Shown one piece after another: positions 33,224 to 44,234 of a DNA stretch of 64,000 bases. Origin of the DNA: Fasciola hepatica (taxonomy: Eukaryota > Platyhelminthes > Trematoda > Plagiorchiida > Fasciolidae). A program made the position numbers and the translations under genes. Every line of letters starts with the position of its first letter. The stretch's first letter is position 1. The stretch covers positions 1,006,501 to 1,070,500 of the forward strand of contig CANUEZ040000164.1 in assembly GCA_948099385.1 (NCBI GenBank). The letters are read 5' to 3'. The notes below the pieces were generated by a model. That model did no database searches and had not been told where the DNA came from. It saw nothing but the letters and a program-made list of their open reading frames with translations.

Positions 33224-34620
33224 GTGGCTCTCACTGGCACAGACGGTACGGTCGCACGGCATGGCAGGCTATCCGAAAATCTCGAGAAAAAAGGAAATTA
33301 CCAGAAGGTTTGCCGATCGACTGGCAATTCTGAATACTCAGCATCCGCAATCAATTCACTACTTCCGTCCGTCACTACTGCAGCTGCACCTAAATACTTA
33401 TCAAGAGTGATCGCCGATGTTTTTGTTGATGGATTGCCACTCAAAGCCTTAACTGATATTGGGAGTTCTAAAAACTATATTTTAGAATCGACTGTTATTC
33501 GCATCCAGTGGAATATTGAGGACCTACAGGATGAAGTAATGCTAGTAAATACAAGTGTCAGGAGCAGTACCCGTGGACATTACTTTTGTCATTCAGACAT
33601 AAAAAACGGTTCATCCTCAGATACGTCTGCTGATTCTGCCCGATTTATGCGCCAACGTTTTACTTGGCTACGAACTTTTAAACCTTCACAAGAGTGTGCA
33701 AATACCTATTGAATGGAATAAAGCCGTCATTTCCTTGTGTGGCCTTACCATTTCTACAGTATGAGCTCCGCTTGAGTTCGAACACTTAGCGTACGACATT
33801 AGGCCGATTGCTCAGTTCAGACGATATTCTGTTGTTAATTATTTTATTTGGGAGCAAGTTCAGAGACTCCTAAAGGGGCACATAATCGAATCCTCGAGTT
33901 CTCCACGGAGGACCCAGGTTTTGGTCACCACCAATGAAAAACGCAGAAAGCGATCGGTGGTTGATTTCAATGACAGGACCAAACGTTTCGTCGATCTAGA
34001 CGCTTATCCGATACCCAGAATCGATAAAATGACGGAGAAAGTATCTCGATACCGGATGTATAGCACGGTGGACTTGGAAGGCGAGCAACATCAGTTTCTG
34101 ATTCATGACCATGAGAAAATCTAAACCACTTTTGTGGCCTGCGGCAATCTTCATCAATTTAGGCGCATCCCGTTTTTGTGTTATTAATGGGGTTGTATGT
34201 CTTCAACGTATAATCGCCGTATCATTCATGATGAGAACCCTGAAGGAACTTTCGCCTACATCGACAACATAACTGTCTGTCGCAAAGGCGCAGAAGAACG
34301 CGATCGAAATCTAAAGTGACTCTCTGAGGTTGCTGAGAAGTATGCATCAACACTGAACCAGAGCAAATGCACTTTTGCCACTTGCGTGAAACAACTTGGC
34401 TGTGAAATTAAACCTGATTCAGATCAATTTAAATCTCTTATTGGAATGCCACCGACCGCTGACCTCAAAACTCAACGGGTTGTTGGAGTGTTTGCCTACT
34501 ATTTTCACTGGATCTTACACTTCTCAGACAACATTCACCCTTGAGTATATCAGGACAGAACAAGATTTGGAGTGTGTCGAAGGATCGATGGGCCAAGTGA
34601 TTTGGTTTTTAGAAAAAGTC
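33224..34620 (+). pseudogene. Gypsy protease and reverse transcriptase remnant
   Basis: Protease at about 33400-33490: VFVDGLPLKALTDIGSSKNYI, where the D-S/T-G active site reads TDIGSS. RT follows: VLVTTNEKRRKRSVVDF, FVDLDAYPIPRIDKM and MYSTVDLEG (motif A, 33921-34124), then HQFRRIPF and an active site FAYIDNITVC (about 34255), so the second D of YxDD is N. It ends with LGCEIKPDSDQF and GVFAYYFHWI. No integrase follows. Stops and shifts are frequent. Confidence 0.76.
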
Positions 34621-35159
34621 TAGCGTCAAGAACACAGTGCTGTCGGTAGAGATCGTAATTAATCGACCTTTCGGTTATCGCTGATAACCTTTTTTAAGGC
34701 AGGTACTTCGATTAATGATTCTGAGGTAGTCGTCAAAAGTTAACAGATGTCTAATGTGTGTGTTTATGCGTGCATGTGCATCGTTAACATGTGCGGTGGT
34801 TGGAGAGATTGGGCGTCAGTTACATCGACTCCATTCATCGATGCCACTTACTGAGGGCTCATTTGAGGTCAAACACAGAACACTTGAAGAAAGAAAAATC
34901 TAGACCAATCAATAAAACGGCCTTAGACCCAGAGATTGCACTTCATGCCATGGCCGAAGGATGCCAAATCGAGTATAACCATACCAAAGTTCTCGAACTG
35001 GGATTTCGGACGTACACAAAGAGCCTACATGCCGAAGGCTTGACAATCAGCGCTCTGCGTGCATTAGCCGAAGCGACGGGGCGGGGATATTAATCATCCG
35101 GACAAACACTCAAGTGGTCGCAGTTTTTATCTGACCTCAAGTGACCCTTCAACGAGGCT
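34621..35159. other. Unrecognised non-coding stretch
   Basis: Contains a 100-codon plus ORF (34791-35093) with no recognisable domain and no neighbours that support it. I make no call. Confidence 0.3.
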
Positions 35160-35580
35160 GTACCTCGACGTGGTGTGACGGCTTGCGTATCTCAACGCCC
35201 TAACGTGCTACACACGATGACTTACCTCAAGTCGAGGATACAATTACACCTAGAACGTCAAAGGGTAGAGGACTGACGAAGCAGTCTGCTGGTTCTCGAG
35301 GTTCGGGGTCGGTTTGAGTTGGCAACTCAGTCGGAAAAATTATCGACCCAAGCAAATGAGCTTCTATTCAGCCACCCCGCTGCCTTGCAGACTGGTTCTT
35401 GTTAGAAGTAAAGGCTTTGGCTGAGAACGTCAATCGTTCTCCTGCTTTGCGGCTGTACACCCTAGCAGTGCCCGTTCAACATTTCCCCTTAACTGCACGA
35501 ATAAAAAGAATTCCATACAGCATCGTTCGTCGCAGCCGGCAGTCCTCTACGGATGAAGCCCAACGGGATCGCACCAAAAT
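35160..35580 (+). repeat. RTE 5' untranslated fragment
   Basis: Matches the 5' region of the full-length RTE at 40410-40830 in several blocks: ACGTGGTGTGACGGCTTGCG, GAGTTGGCAACTCAGTCGG, CACCCCGCTGCCTTGCAGA and CGTTCTCCTGCTTTGCGGCT. It stops before the endonuclease. It diverges more than the other copies. Confidence 0.72.
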
Positions 35581-35699
35581 ATAAATCATTTGATGCGCTG
35601 TGCGACCGTCGTCGGGCGTCGGAAGCGCGTGTTGCAGATGACTAACCTGTTAGCATCGGCCAGATTCACAAGGTGGCTTCTATTCTAATTACGTTGACC

Positions 35700-36230
35700 G
35701 AGTTCGAACTATTTTAGGATATAGTGAATGGACCCATCCGAGGGGTCTGTTCGTACGTCCCAGTCGCCGGCGATGAAGGGTATATCACTGCTTGAAACAC
35801 GATTGATTGTACCTTGTAATCTTTCGTAGAAGTCAACTTCTGTTGTATTTGCAGCCGCATTTGTCAGTGCATAGATAACAATTACCGACAGATTCTGAGA
35901 GCCCTTGAAGCGTGGCTGGGGCCAACCTCGAAGAAATCGGTTCCCAAGAAATCAGGGCTCTGTTAGCCGTTTTGCTTAGGGCGAATGCGACACCAAGGTG
36001 TCCGGAGTTGTCTCCAGACCCACTGTGACAGAACCAATAGAGTGCACCTACTCCCGGAACCTTAACACACCGAGTGCCGGATCAGAGTAGTCGTATTCCC
36101 GAAAGGTGGGCAATATCTGCATGGTATTCATGTAGTGTTTGCATTGTAATACTCTGGCTACCTACCTCTAGTGGTGACCTCAAATCCCAATAGGCTGTGT
36201 GATTTTCTTCTACATTAGAGGGTTTCAGCG
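35700..36230 (-). pseudogene. Non-LTR endonuclease fragment
   Basis: Minus-strand reading gives VIVIYALTNAAANTTEVDFYERL and FIAGDWDVRTDPS, the middle and D-x-N-type block of an APE endonuclease (N changed to D). Sequence at 36020-36075 matches 47735-47780, so this and the piece at 47310-47815 come from the same family. I see no RT attached. Confidence 0.62.
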
Positions 36231-37419
36231 CGTTGTCTTGTCACCTCCACCGCTGGGGCACGAGGCACGTCGTTTACTTGGGACGCCGCAGCGTAACAAG
36301 AACGCGTAAATTCACAACAATTCATGGAAAGTCTTGGGAATGGCGATACAAAGCGATGTCGCCAGCACCGTTCGGGACTTCTGTGATATTCGGTAGCCTA
36401 GTCCGGCCGTTGTTGTTCCAGGGTGCACCTCTAGCCTTTACACATCCAAATGCAAACTACAAGACAACGGGAGCAAGGGCTTTGTTTTGGTGGCGGGCCG
36501 CATGCGCCACGTCACAATGCAGTCAACACAGTTATGCGATATTTTAGAAGGGCAAACACTAGCCAAGCAAAAACCCACTACGTCCTTAGGCGCTGCCGCC
36601 GCTCGTCCGCGGCCGCTTATTCAGTGAGCCTAGGCCTACTCTACTCAACTAACCACCGGTTTAATAGCCGTACCCGTATCCGCGACCTGCGGATGCGTCC
36701 GGTAGCATACAGCTCTGCTCGAGACCAACACAACCCCGACTGGTATAGAATCTGGCAAACACTTTTAATATTGACGAAATCGCCATCAAACAACAACGCA
36801 CCCATCTTTAGTGTTTGCAAAATAGAGAAGCACAGTCATTATTCGCTGTATTGAGTACTAGTCACCTACACACCCAACTGATTGGCGTTTTTCAAGCCGG
36901 AGAGAAGGTAAAAACACTCCCGGGACACAAATTTTGTTCTCAAGCTTGTTACGTCTCATAGATCAACCAACATGTATTCCTTTGTTACGTTCTAGCGTGT
37001 ACTGCGTTTCCGGATTAATAAAGCCAAAGAGACCATGGTACAGTAGACAAACAATGTACGAAAAGGAAAAGCGCAGTTTCATTCGGTTGTAAAACCAGTC
37101 TTGAAAAAGGTTACCCGTGGTGACCGAAACGTCGACAACCTACCAACGATCTCGACTACGCTGTGTTATTAAGCAATAAAATTCCGCCATAACATTTCAC
37201 ATGGCGCATCGATTTTTCGATACACGCCGAACCGATTTCGGTTCTGACACATTAAAGCGCAGTAAAGTTGAAAAGATTTTTTTGCAAGCTTTTTCAACAC
37301 AAGGTATTTTTTTCTTCATTTTTTCGTATCGTTTACGGTTTTATATACGGAGGGAGAAGGACGAGGAGCCAGCACAACCACCCATACCCCTCTGACGCAA
37401 CTGATTCCGGTTTCGGAAA
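36231..37419. other. Unrecognised stretch with a conserved-looking hairpin
   Basis: Plus-strand ORFs at 36233-36854 show no known domain. A short patch near 36590-36625 resembles 61245-61280, the leader of another RTE copy. A hairpin at 37109-37125 (GGTTAC/GTGACC) is followed by GAAACGTCG. No gene called. Confidence 0.3.
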
Positions 37420-39114
37420 TCGGATCTCCACAAAATCGGCCAGGTCGGAGAGAACGGTACATAAATTGTAATGCTAGTAGGATGTTCACAGATTCAAGAA
37501 GCACGATAACGACCGAGAAAGATTTGTCGCATTAGTTAGACCTCATTCACCTGAAAATGTAGTACCCACTGAGACGTGAAAAAAAGAATACATGTTACCA
37601 TTGTCATCATCGTACAGCATTAAACAGTCGGACAAGTCTCACGGACCATTGCCTTTCTTACCTTTTTGCAAGTAGAAATAGAAAGAATGGACACGGAGTT
37701 GACCTACCGGAGTAAGAAAAGGAACCAACGTCCTAGTTGCCAACATACAGAATACACAGTCTAACTGTACAAACGCACATTGATCAATCATTCTGATTTG
37801 ACAGGAAGTGACAACATGATCGCCACTGTTCACGGTTTGCAGCCATATCCTTTAGTGTCTCCATCCAACTGGTAGACGAATCTTTTGGACCCCAACCATG
37901 GATACATGAGACAACTACTTTTCCCAGGTTCGCTGTGCGTTTTCTCATTCCTCGTTGCCAGGTCATCTGTCGACCCCCACGTGGTTTCTTCCACTCCGCA
38001 AGAGGAACATGAAATAAGGCACAGTACGGTGGACAGGTGTTTGTCATAAGCAGCGTATGTCCCAGCCAATGAAGTCCACCAATCTGGATACGCTGTGACA
38101 GAACGTTCTCCGGATTATTACCCAATACTCGCTTTCTGACCTCAGCATTGCTGACTCGGCTAATCCACTCAATCTTAGCGATACTACACAAACATCGGTG
38201 GTCGAGAACCTCAGCACACACTATTTTTCAACTTCAGGGAAATATCCGGTCGGCGCCACAAATGCTTCAGTCCAGCGTATGCCACTCGAGTCTTGGAAAT
38301 ACGTGCGATCATCTCTACTACTGTGGTCCCATTCGTCGTCACAACGAAGTAAGTGAAACGGTCGACAATTGTTAGTACCTCACCATCCAGCATCAGGCTC
38401 GGAATCGTTGACGTCCAGTCTTGCAACATCACTTTACACTTTGATGGTGCAGAACACATGCCGAGTGAAGCTACAGCATTTGCGAGTCCATCTAGTGTAC
38501 GCTGCGCATGTTTCGTGGATTTGAAGAAACAGACAACGTCGTCTGCGTAACCTAGGTCACACAGCTTCTCACTATTTTCTAATTCGAAGCCCATATCCTG
38601 AAGATTTCTCAAAGCATTCTCCACTACCTCGTCCATGACGAAGATGAACAGGAATGGAGACATGGGACATCCTTGTCGAACACCACTGGTCGTTTCGAAC
38701 GTACTGGGAAGTTCAGCTGAAACCCTAACGTGGCCAGAAGTACGAGAGTAGAACGATCTCAGCAAATTCACGACCTTCTGGAGCATACCTTTTCTGTGAA
38801 GAACAAGGAACAGTCCTGATAGGTCAATCAAATCGGAGGTGCTTTTCAAATGAAGGAAAACTATCATTGTCGGTCGACGGTAAGTGTGACGGGTCTCAGG
38901 TAATTGACGAAGAGTAAAAATCTGGTCAATGCATCTTCGACCTGGGCCAAATTTGGCTTCCTGTTCGCGGGCGTTCCTCTCGCGAGCCGGTGTAAGACGA
39001 CGCAGCAAAATCGAGGCTAATACTTTGGTGACTATCGGAATTAAGCTAATCCCACAATGGTTACTGCAGTCATTAAATATTCCCTTCTTGAAGATGGGTA
39101 CAATCAATGACTCG
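37420..39114 (-). repeat. Right arm of the 1.7-kb inverted repeat
   Basis: Partner of 30666-32360. It shares the 90-bp deletion at the end of RT and the 195 bp beyond the RTE tail. Differences seen include S/P in the C-terminal ORF and one base near 38375. Confidence 0.85.
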
Positions 39115-39240
39115 CGCCATAATAACGAAATACGCTCCCCCTTCCACATATCACGTATCAAGGCGTTAAGTGGCTTTATCAGCACACCGCCACTCTTTTT
39201 GGAAAGATCCTGGTAAGAAATAAGGGATTAATTCGGAGGT
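37420..39240 (-). mobile_element. 5'-truncated B-type RTE copy, inverted
   Basis: RT ORF at 38211-39185 (324 codons) from LLWRESLIVPIFKKG through VFLHLKSTSDLIDL (motif A lost) to GYADDVVCF, then the C-terminal ORF 37784-38221. From 39114 leftwards it is almost identical to 32360-30666. To the right of 39114 it becomes a clearly diverged version of the same region (GERISLLWRESL against EERIPLVWSESL). The 5' two thirds of the element are absent. Confidence 0.85.
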
Positions 39241-39531
39241 TTTTGCTAATGCAGCGCACAACACACCATATTTGAATACCCAATGGTCAGTCTTCTGAAA
39301 AAGCCCAGATCGTGCGTGAGCTCCGCACTATGCATCTAGCAGTCTTACCGTCTTGCGAGCGGCCACTTCCACCATTTGAGTGGCGTAAAATCGTTACTTT
39401 TGAATAAGGGTCAGCAGTTTACGCAAGAAATTATCGGGCAGGACATCGTTATCGAACAAAAGATACTAATAAACGGTGAATAGGCAGAGTACTCTATTAA
39501 ATAACAGTTGAAAGTAACACCTGGGTTCTAC

Positions 39532-39730
39532 ACGACGAGACTGCACTTTGGCGTGGTGTGATGGCTTGCATGCCTCCATGACCCAAGAGCTATGCAGGAT
39601 GGCTTTCCTAATCCGGAGATGCAATCATGCCTGACAGGTCAATGGGTAAAGTCCAGACGAAGTCCAGTCTCAAAACCAGTTGATGGACAGCATCTGATTC
39701 CGACTACTAGGCCCTGGAGAGGACACTCCA
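39532..39730 (+). repeat. RTE 5' end fragment
   Basis: Starts ACACGACGAGACTGCACTT and follows the first 150 bp or so of the full-length RTE at 40410 (GTGGTGTGATGGCTTGC, then TGACAGGTCAATGGGTA), then diverges. From 39731 to 40409 I recognise nothing. Confidence 0.7.
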
Positions 39731-40834
39731 GCGAATAAACACGGAGCGAAACAGTTTATCGGTCTAAAAACCTCCACTAGATGGACGCAGGAATGGAGTA
39801 TCTAAGGTTTCTCTCGACAGTGGGAGAAGTCATCGCACTACATTGGGCAGCTATCGCCCACCTAAGCTGAGCAGGCCCCAGCCCAAATTATGTTGCCCTT
39901 TCCACGTTCCGCTTGCTCCATTGGGTGCATGGGGCTGAAGACTGAATCCGAAAAGCGGATCGATAGGAAGACACCAGCGAAGACAAAGCGAAACGCACGC
40001 GGTAATGAGGTCTCGCGTGACAGACCGGAAGTTCGGTGACGGATTCTTCGGTCACGTTCCCATCCTGGGTTAACACCCCACTGCCTTGTGGGTAAAACTT
40101 TTGAGTCTATAACTCCGGTTAGGGTTCCCAAAGGAAAACCCCTTCTGCGGTGTAGGCAGCTGCGAAGTATGATGTGCTCAGAAATCTGCAGCGGTCAATC
40201 GGGAAGCACTCCTTATCCATCTGCTCGTCGTCCTTTACGTTCGAATTCTTAAAGCGTATGAGTAGCCACAATGAACCGTGACTGTGAACTTGTAGCTCTC
40301 GGAAAGGGTAACAGATTAAAGACAGAGGAGAAAAAGAATCCACTTTCCGACGTTAACGACCTCTTCACTTAGCTGGTTTCAACGCCCGCACACTTCACCA
40401 AACGGCGCAACGACGAGACTGCACCTTGACGTGGTGTGATGGTTTGCGCGCCTCTATGACCCAAAGAGCTATACAGGATAGCTTCCTTAAGCCGGAGATG
40501 CAATCATACCTGACAGGTCAATGGGTAGAGGTCAGACAAAGTCCAGTCTCCTGGTCCTCCAGGTTGGGGGTTGATTTGAGCTGGCAACTCAATCGGCAAA
40601 ATCAGTGGAAGAATAATTGATCCAAGCAAATGGGCTTCCACTAAGCCATCCCGCTGCCTTGCGGATAGGTTCTTGTTAGAACTAAAGGCTTTGGATGAGG
40701 GCCCTAATCGTTCTCCTGCTTTGTGGCTGGACACCCTAGCAGTACCCGTCCAACATCTCCCATGAACTGCACGAATACAAAGAATTCCATACTGCATCGG
40801 TCGTCGCGCAGGCTAATCAGGACCGCGCTGCCCA

Positions 40835-42115
40835 TTGTATCGAGCGGGGTGGGTAGTGATAAGTGTGCTACTGCTCAGAGTTCCCTCTCTCTTATTCAAC
40901 CTTTGTCTTCTGTTCCTAACCATCCCTGTTTGCCCCATCTATCGACCCATAATGCTCCCACTGATAACACGGTCAATACTCGCAACGGTTCACTGTCAAA
41001 TAGTGTCGGTAATAATCCTCTGCCTGGTAACACATTTTCTCAAGCCCCGTCAGCCTCTTAATCTCGGCTCCTTCAACGTGCGTACACTCATGCAGGTCGG
41101 TCAGCAGGCGTGCCTAGCCCTCACTATAAATTCTCTGAAGATTGATGTCTACTGCGTGAGTGAAACGCGTATCCAGGATTCGAGCAGTGTAATTCAACTA
41201 ACTGCTCCTGGTATCTCATCGAGGTATATTCTGCGCACCTCAGGAGACGAAGCAGCTAGAGCTGTGGGTCAACGTGGTGTAGGAACTGTCTTGACTGACA
41301 AGGCTGAGGCTGTCCTTTTAGACTGGATTCCTGTTAACAGTCGTTTATGTGCTGTGAGACTCCAAGGGTCAGTCGGCGTTCGAAAGGATAGTTTTGTTAA
41401 ACGCAAGTTGTTTGTGATCTCGGCGTACGCTCCAACGGACTGTAGCTCAGACCTGCAGAAAGATGAGCTCTATGATGCCCTCGCCACTCTCGTTCGCAGC
41501 AGTAAAGGTTCCGACATTGTAGTGCTAGCTGGTGACTTCAATGCACAAGTTGGCAAACTTAGTGTGTCAGAAGCCTGTTTAGGTGGGCGTTGTGCTTTAC
41601 CTGCTGAGCGTACAGATAACGGGGTTAGGCTTCTCCAATTTTGTGCAGACAATCGATTGTTCTTGTCTAGCACCAATTTCCGACACAGCTCGCGTCGCAC
41701 AGCGACACGGCGCTCTAACTCTACAGGTACTTTTAGTCAAATTGACCATATCGCCGTAAGCTACCGGTGGCGCAGTTCTGTTCAGAACTGTAGATCTTAC
41801 TGGTCCACGTACGTAGAGTCGGACCATGCTTTAGTTTTAATGCGATTATCTCTTCATCTCCATGGTCATCGTCGCAAACCGCAAATCCGATTAGCCGTGC
41901 AGCGTTTGTGTGATCCAGAAGTGCGCACCCGTTATGAGCAGAAGTTAGCACATGAGCTAGGATCTACGACGAACAGTAATGTAGGTGAGCATTGGGCTCA
42001 TATCAAACAGGCGATGCACGTTGCAGCAGGTTTTGCGTGTGATCCTAGATCCGATGTCCATCTCGCAAGAGTCGCTGAGTATAATGGAGCAAAAGCGTCA
42101 ACTCTCGAACCGTAA
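40835..42115 (+). pseudogene. A-type RTE endonuclease ORF
   Basis: 426 codons. An APE-type endonuclease runs from about residue 85 to 330 and would nick target DNA to prime reverse transcription. Motifs: NVRTLMQ, DVYCVSETRIQD (catalytic E), VISAYAPTDCSS, VVLAGDFNAQVGKLS (D and N), FSQIDHIAVSYRWRS and VESDHALVLM (S-D-H). All catalytic residues look present. The first about 80 residues are low-complexity and probably untranslated leader, so the true start may be further in. The frame ends in KASTLEP because of a deletion after SDVH; the RT frame overlaps by 131 bp. Confidence 0.85.
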
Positions 42116-43625
42116 GGAGACGAATAAGATGCGGAGAAAGATGCAAAGGCAAGTTACGAAAAGCCTTAGGGAGGATCGCGAAAATTGGTGGGTCAAGGTA
42201 GCCGAAGAAATGGAAATAGCAGCTGCTTCAGGTAACAGTCAGAGACTGTTCAAACTTATTCGTGACACCGGTGGACGGCGAACCCAGGTCAGTGAAACGA
42301 TTTACGATAGGAGTGGAGAACCCATCCATAACAAACAGCAAAGGCTTGACCGTTTGGCCGAATACTTCAAGGAGCAGTTTAGCTGGCCGCACGCTGGTGT
42401 AGTTACTCCTGTATCAACAACTGCGAGTCCTTGGGGAGTATCACTTGAGCCCCAATCAGAAGTGGAAGTGGAGTCATGCATACGATTACTAAAGCGTGGT
42501 AAAGCGGCAGGTCCCGACGAGCTTCCTCCAGTTCTTTTCAAACTGGGTGAGAATGTTTTTATAAAATCACTTACCGCCTTGCTCTGTGACATTTGGAACG
42601 AGGAGCGTATTCCGTTAGTATGGAGCGAGTCATTGATTGTACCCATCTTCAAGAAGGGAATATTTAATGACTGCAGTAACCATTGTGGGATTAGCTTAAT
42701 TCCGATAGTCACCAAAGTATTAGCCTCGATTTTGCTGCGTCGTCTTACACCGGCTCGCGAGAGGAATGCCCGCGAACAGCAGGCTGGATTCTTCCCAGGT
42801 CGAAGATGCATTGACCAGATTTTTACTCTTCGTCGACTACTTGAAACGCGTCACACGCACCGTCGACCGACAATTATGATTTTCTTAGACATGAAAGGCG
42901 CCTTCGATTCAGTTGATCGAACATCGCTTTTCAGTGTTCTTCATCGAAAAGATATGCCCCAGAAGTTCGTGAACCTACTGAGATCATTGTATTCTCATAC
43001 TTCTGGCCGCATAAGGGTTTACGGTGAACTGTCCGGTCGGTTCGAAACGACCAGTGGTGTTCGACAAGGATGCCCTTTGTCTCCATTCCTGTTCAACTTC
43101 GTCATGGACGAAATAATGGACAGTGCGCTGCAAAATCTTCAGGATGTAGGCGTCGAACTAGGAAATAGTAGAAAGATATGTGACCTAGATTACGCAGACG
43201 ACGTTGTCTGTTTCTTCAAATCCACGAAACATGCGCAGCGTACACTAGATGGACTCGCAAATGCTGTAGCTTCACCCGGCATGTGTTCTGCACCATCAAA
43301 GTGTAAAGTGATGTTGCAAGACTGGACGTCAACGATTCCGAGCTTGATGCTCAATGGGGAGGTGCTGTCAGTTGTCGACCACTTCACCTACCTCGGCAGC
43401 AGCGTGACGACGGATGGGAGCACAGTAGTAGAGGTGAGCGCGCGTATATCCAAAGCTCGAGCGGCGTACACTGGACTGAAGCACTTGTGGCATCGATCTG
43501 ATATTTCACTGAAGTGGAAAGGTCGTGTATACCGTGCCGCAGTGCGTTCAGTTTTGTTGTATGGTTGCGAAACTTGGAGTCTGCGTGCTGAAGATATTCG
43601 TCGTCTTGAGGTTTTCGACCACTGA
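41985..43625 (+). pseudogene. A-type RTE reverse transcriptase ORF
   Basis: 546 codons; the first about 30 are read out of the endonuclease frame and are not native. Linker ENWWVKVAEEMEIAAASGN, then RT: KAAGPDELPPVLFKLG, LIVPIFKKG, QAGFFPGRRCIDQIFTLRRLL, motif A IFLDMKGAFDSVDR (catalytic D kept), motif B SGVRQGCPLSPFLFNFVMDEI, motif C DYADDVVCF, then YLGSSVTTDGST and VLLYGCETWSLRAEDIRRLEVFDH. It stops at TGA (43623-43625), where relatives have FDHRC, so the stop looks like CGA to TGA. The RT core seems intact. In the inverted copy this ORF translates identically. Confidence 0.88.
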
Positions 43626-44168
43626 TGTGTACGTAGTATCGCTAAGATCGGGTGGATTAGTCGAGTAAGCAACGATGAGCTCAGAAATCGAGTATTGGGT
43701 ACTAATTCAGAGAACGTTCTGACACAGCGTATCCAACTTAGTAGACTTCGTTGGTTGGGGCATGTGTTACGTATGGCAAGCACACGTCTACCATACCGTA
43801 TCCTATTCTCTGTTCCTCTTAGGGAGTGGAAGAAACCACATGGAGGTCAACAGATGACGTGGCAACGAGGAATGAAGAAATGTACAGTAGACTTAGGAAA
43901 AGTAGGTGCTTCACGTCTTCGTGGTTGGGATCCAAATGATCCGTCTACCAGTTGGCTGGAGACACTGAAGGATATGGCTGCGAACAGTGGCGATCGTGTT
44001 GTCACGTTCTATCGAATCAAAATGATTGATCAATGTGCGTTTGTACAGTTAGACTGTGTATTCCGTGTGTTGGCTACTAGGGCATTCTTTCCTATTCCCA
44101 CCCATGTAGGTCCATTCCCTGTCCATCTTGTATATTCATACTTTCTAATTCAGCGTGCAACATGGTGA
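43626..44168 (+). pseudogene. A-type RTE C-terminal domain
   Basis: In the same frame as the RT ORF, just after its stop: CVRSIAKIGWISRVSN, LRWLGHVLRMASTRLPY, then WKKPHGGQQMTWQRGM, and WLETLKDMAANSGDR. This is the usual C-terminus of RTE proteins. Confidence 0.85.
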
Positions 44169-44234
44169 GAAAGGCAGTGGTCAGTGGGGCTTGCCCTACT
44201 GTTTAACGCTGTACGATGATGATGATGATGGACT

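Larger units (their letters stand above)
40410..44229 (+). mobile_element. Full-length A-type RTE-like retrotransposon
   Basis: Starts ACGACGAGACTGCACC and ends with a short (GAT)n tail, the microsatellite-like 3' end seen in RTE-clade elements. It has a 5' UTR of about 425 bp, an endonuclease ORF (40835-42115), an RT ORF (41985-43625), a C-terminal block (43626-44168) and a short 3' UTR. It matches 51136-54954 on the other strand, with no indels over about 3.82 kb. A 14-bp deletion between endonuclease and RT and a TGA before the C-terminal block make it non-autonomous. Confidence 0.9.

Noticed and set aside
40410..40500. HDV-like ribozyme at the RTE 5' end
   Set aside because: Such ribozymes occur in some RTE-related elements, but I could not build the nested double pseudoknot from this sequence.
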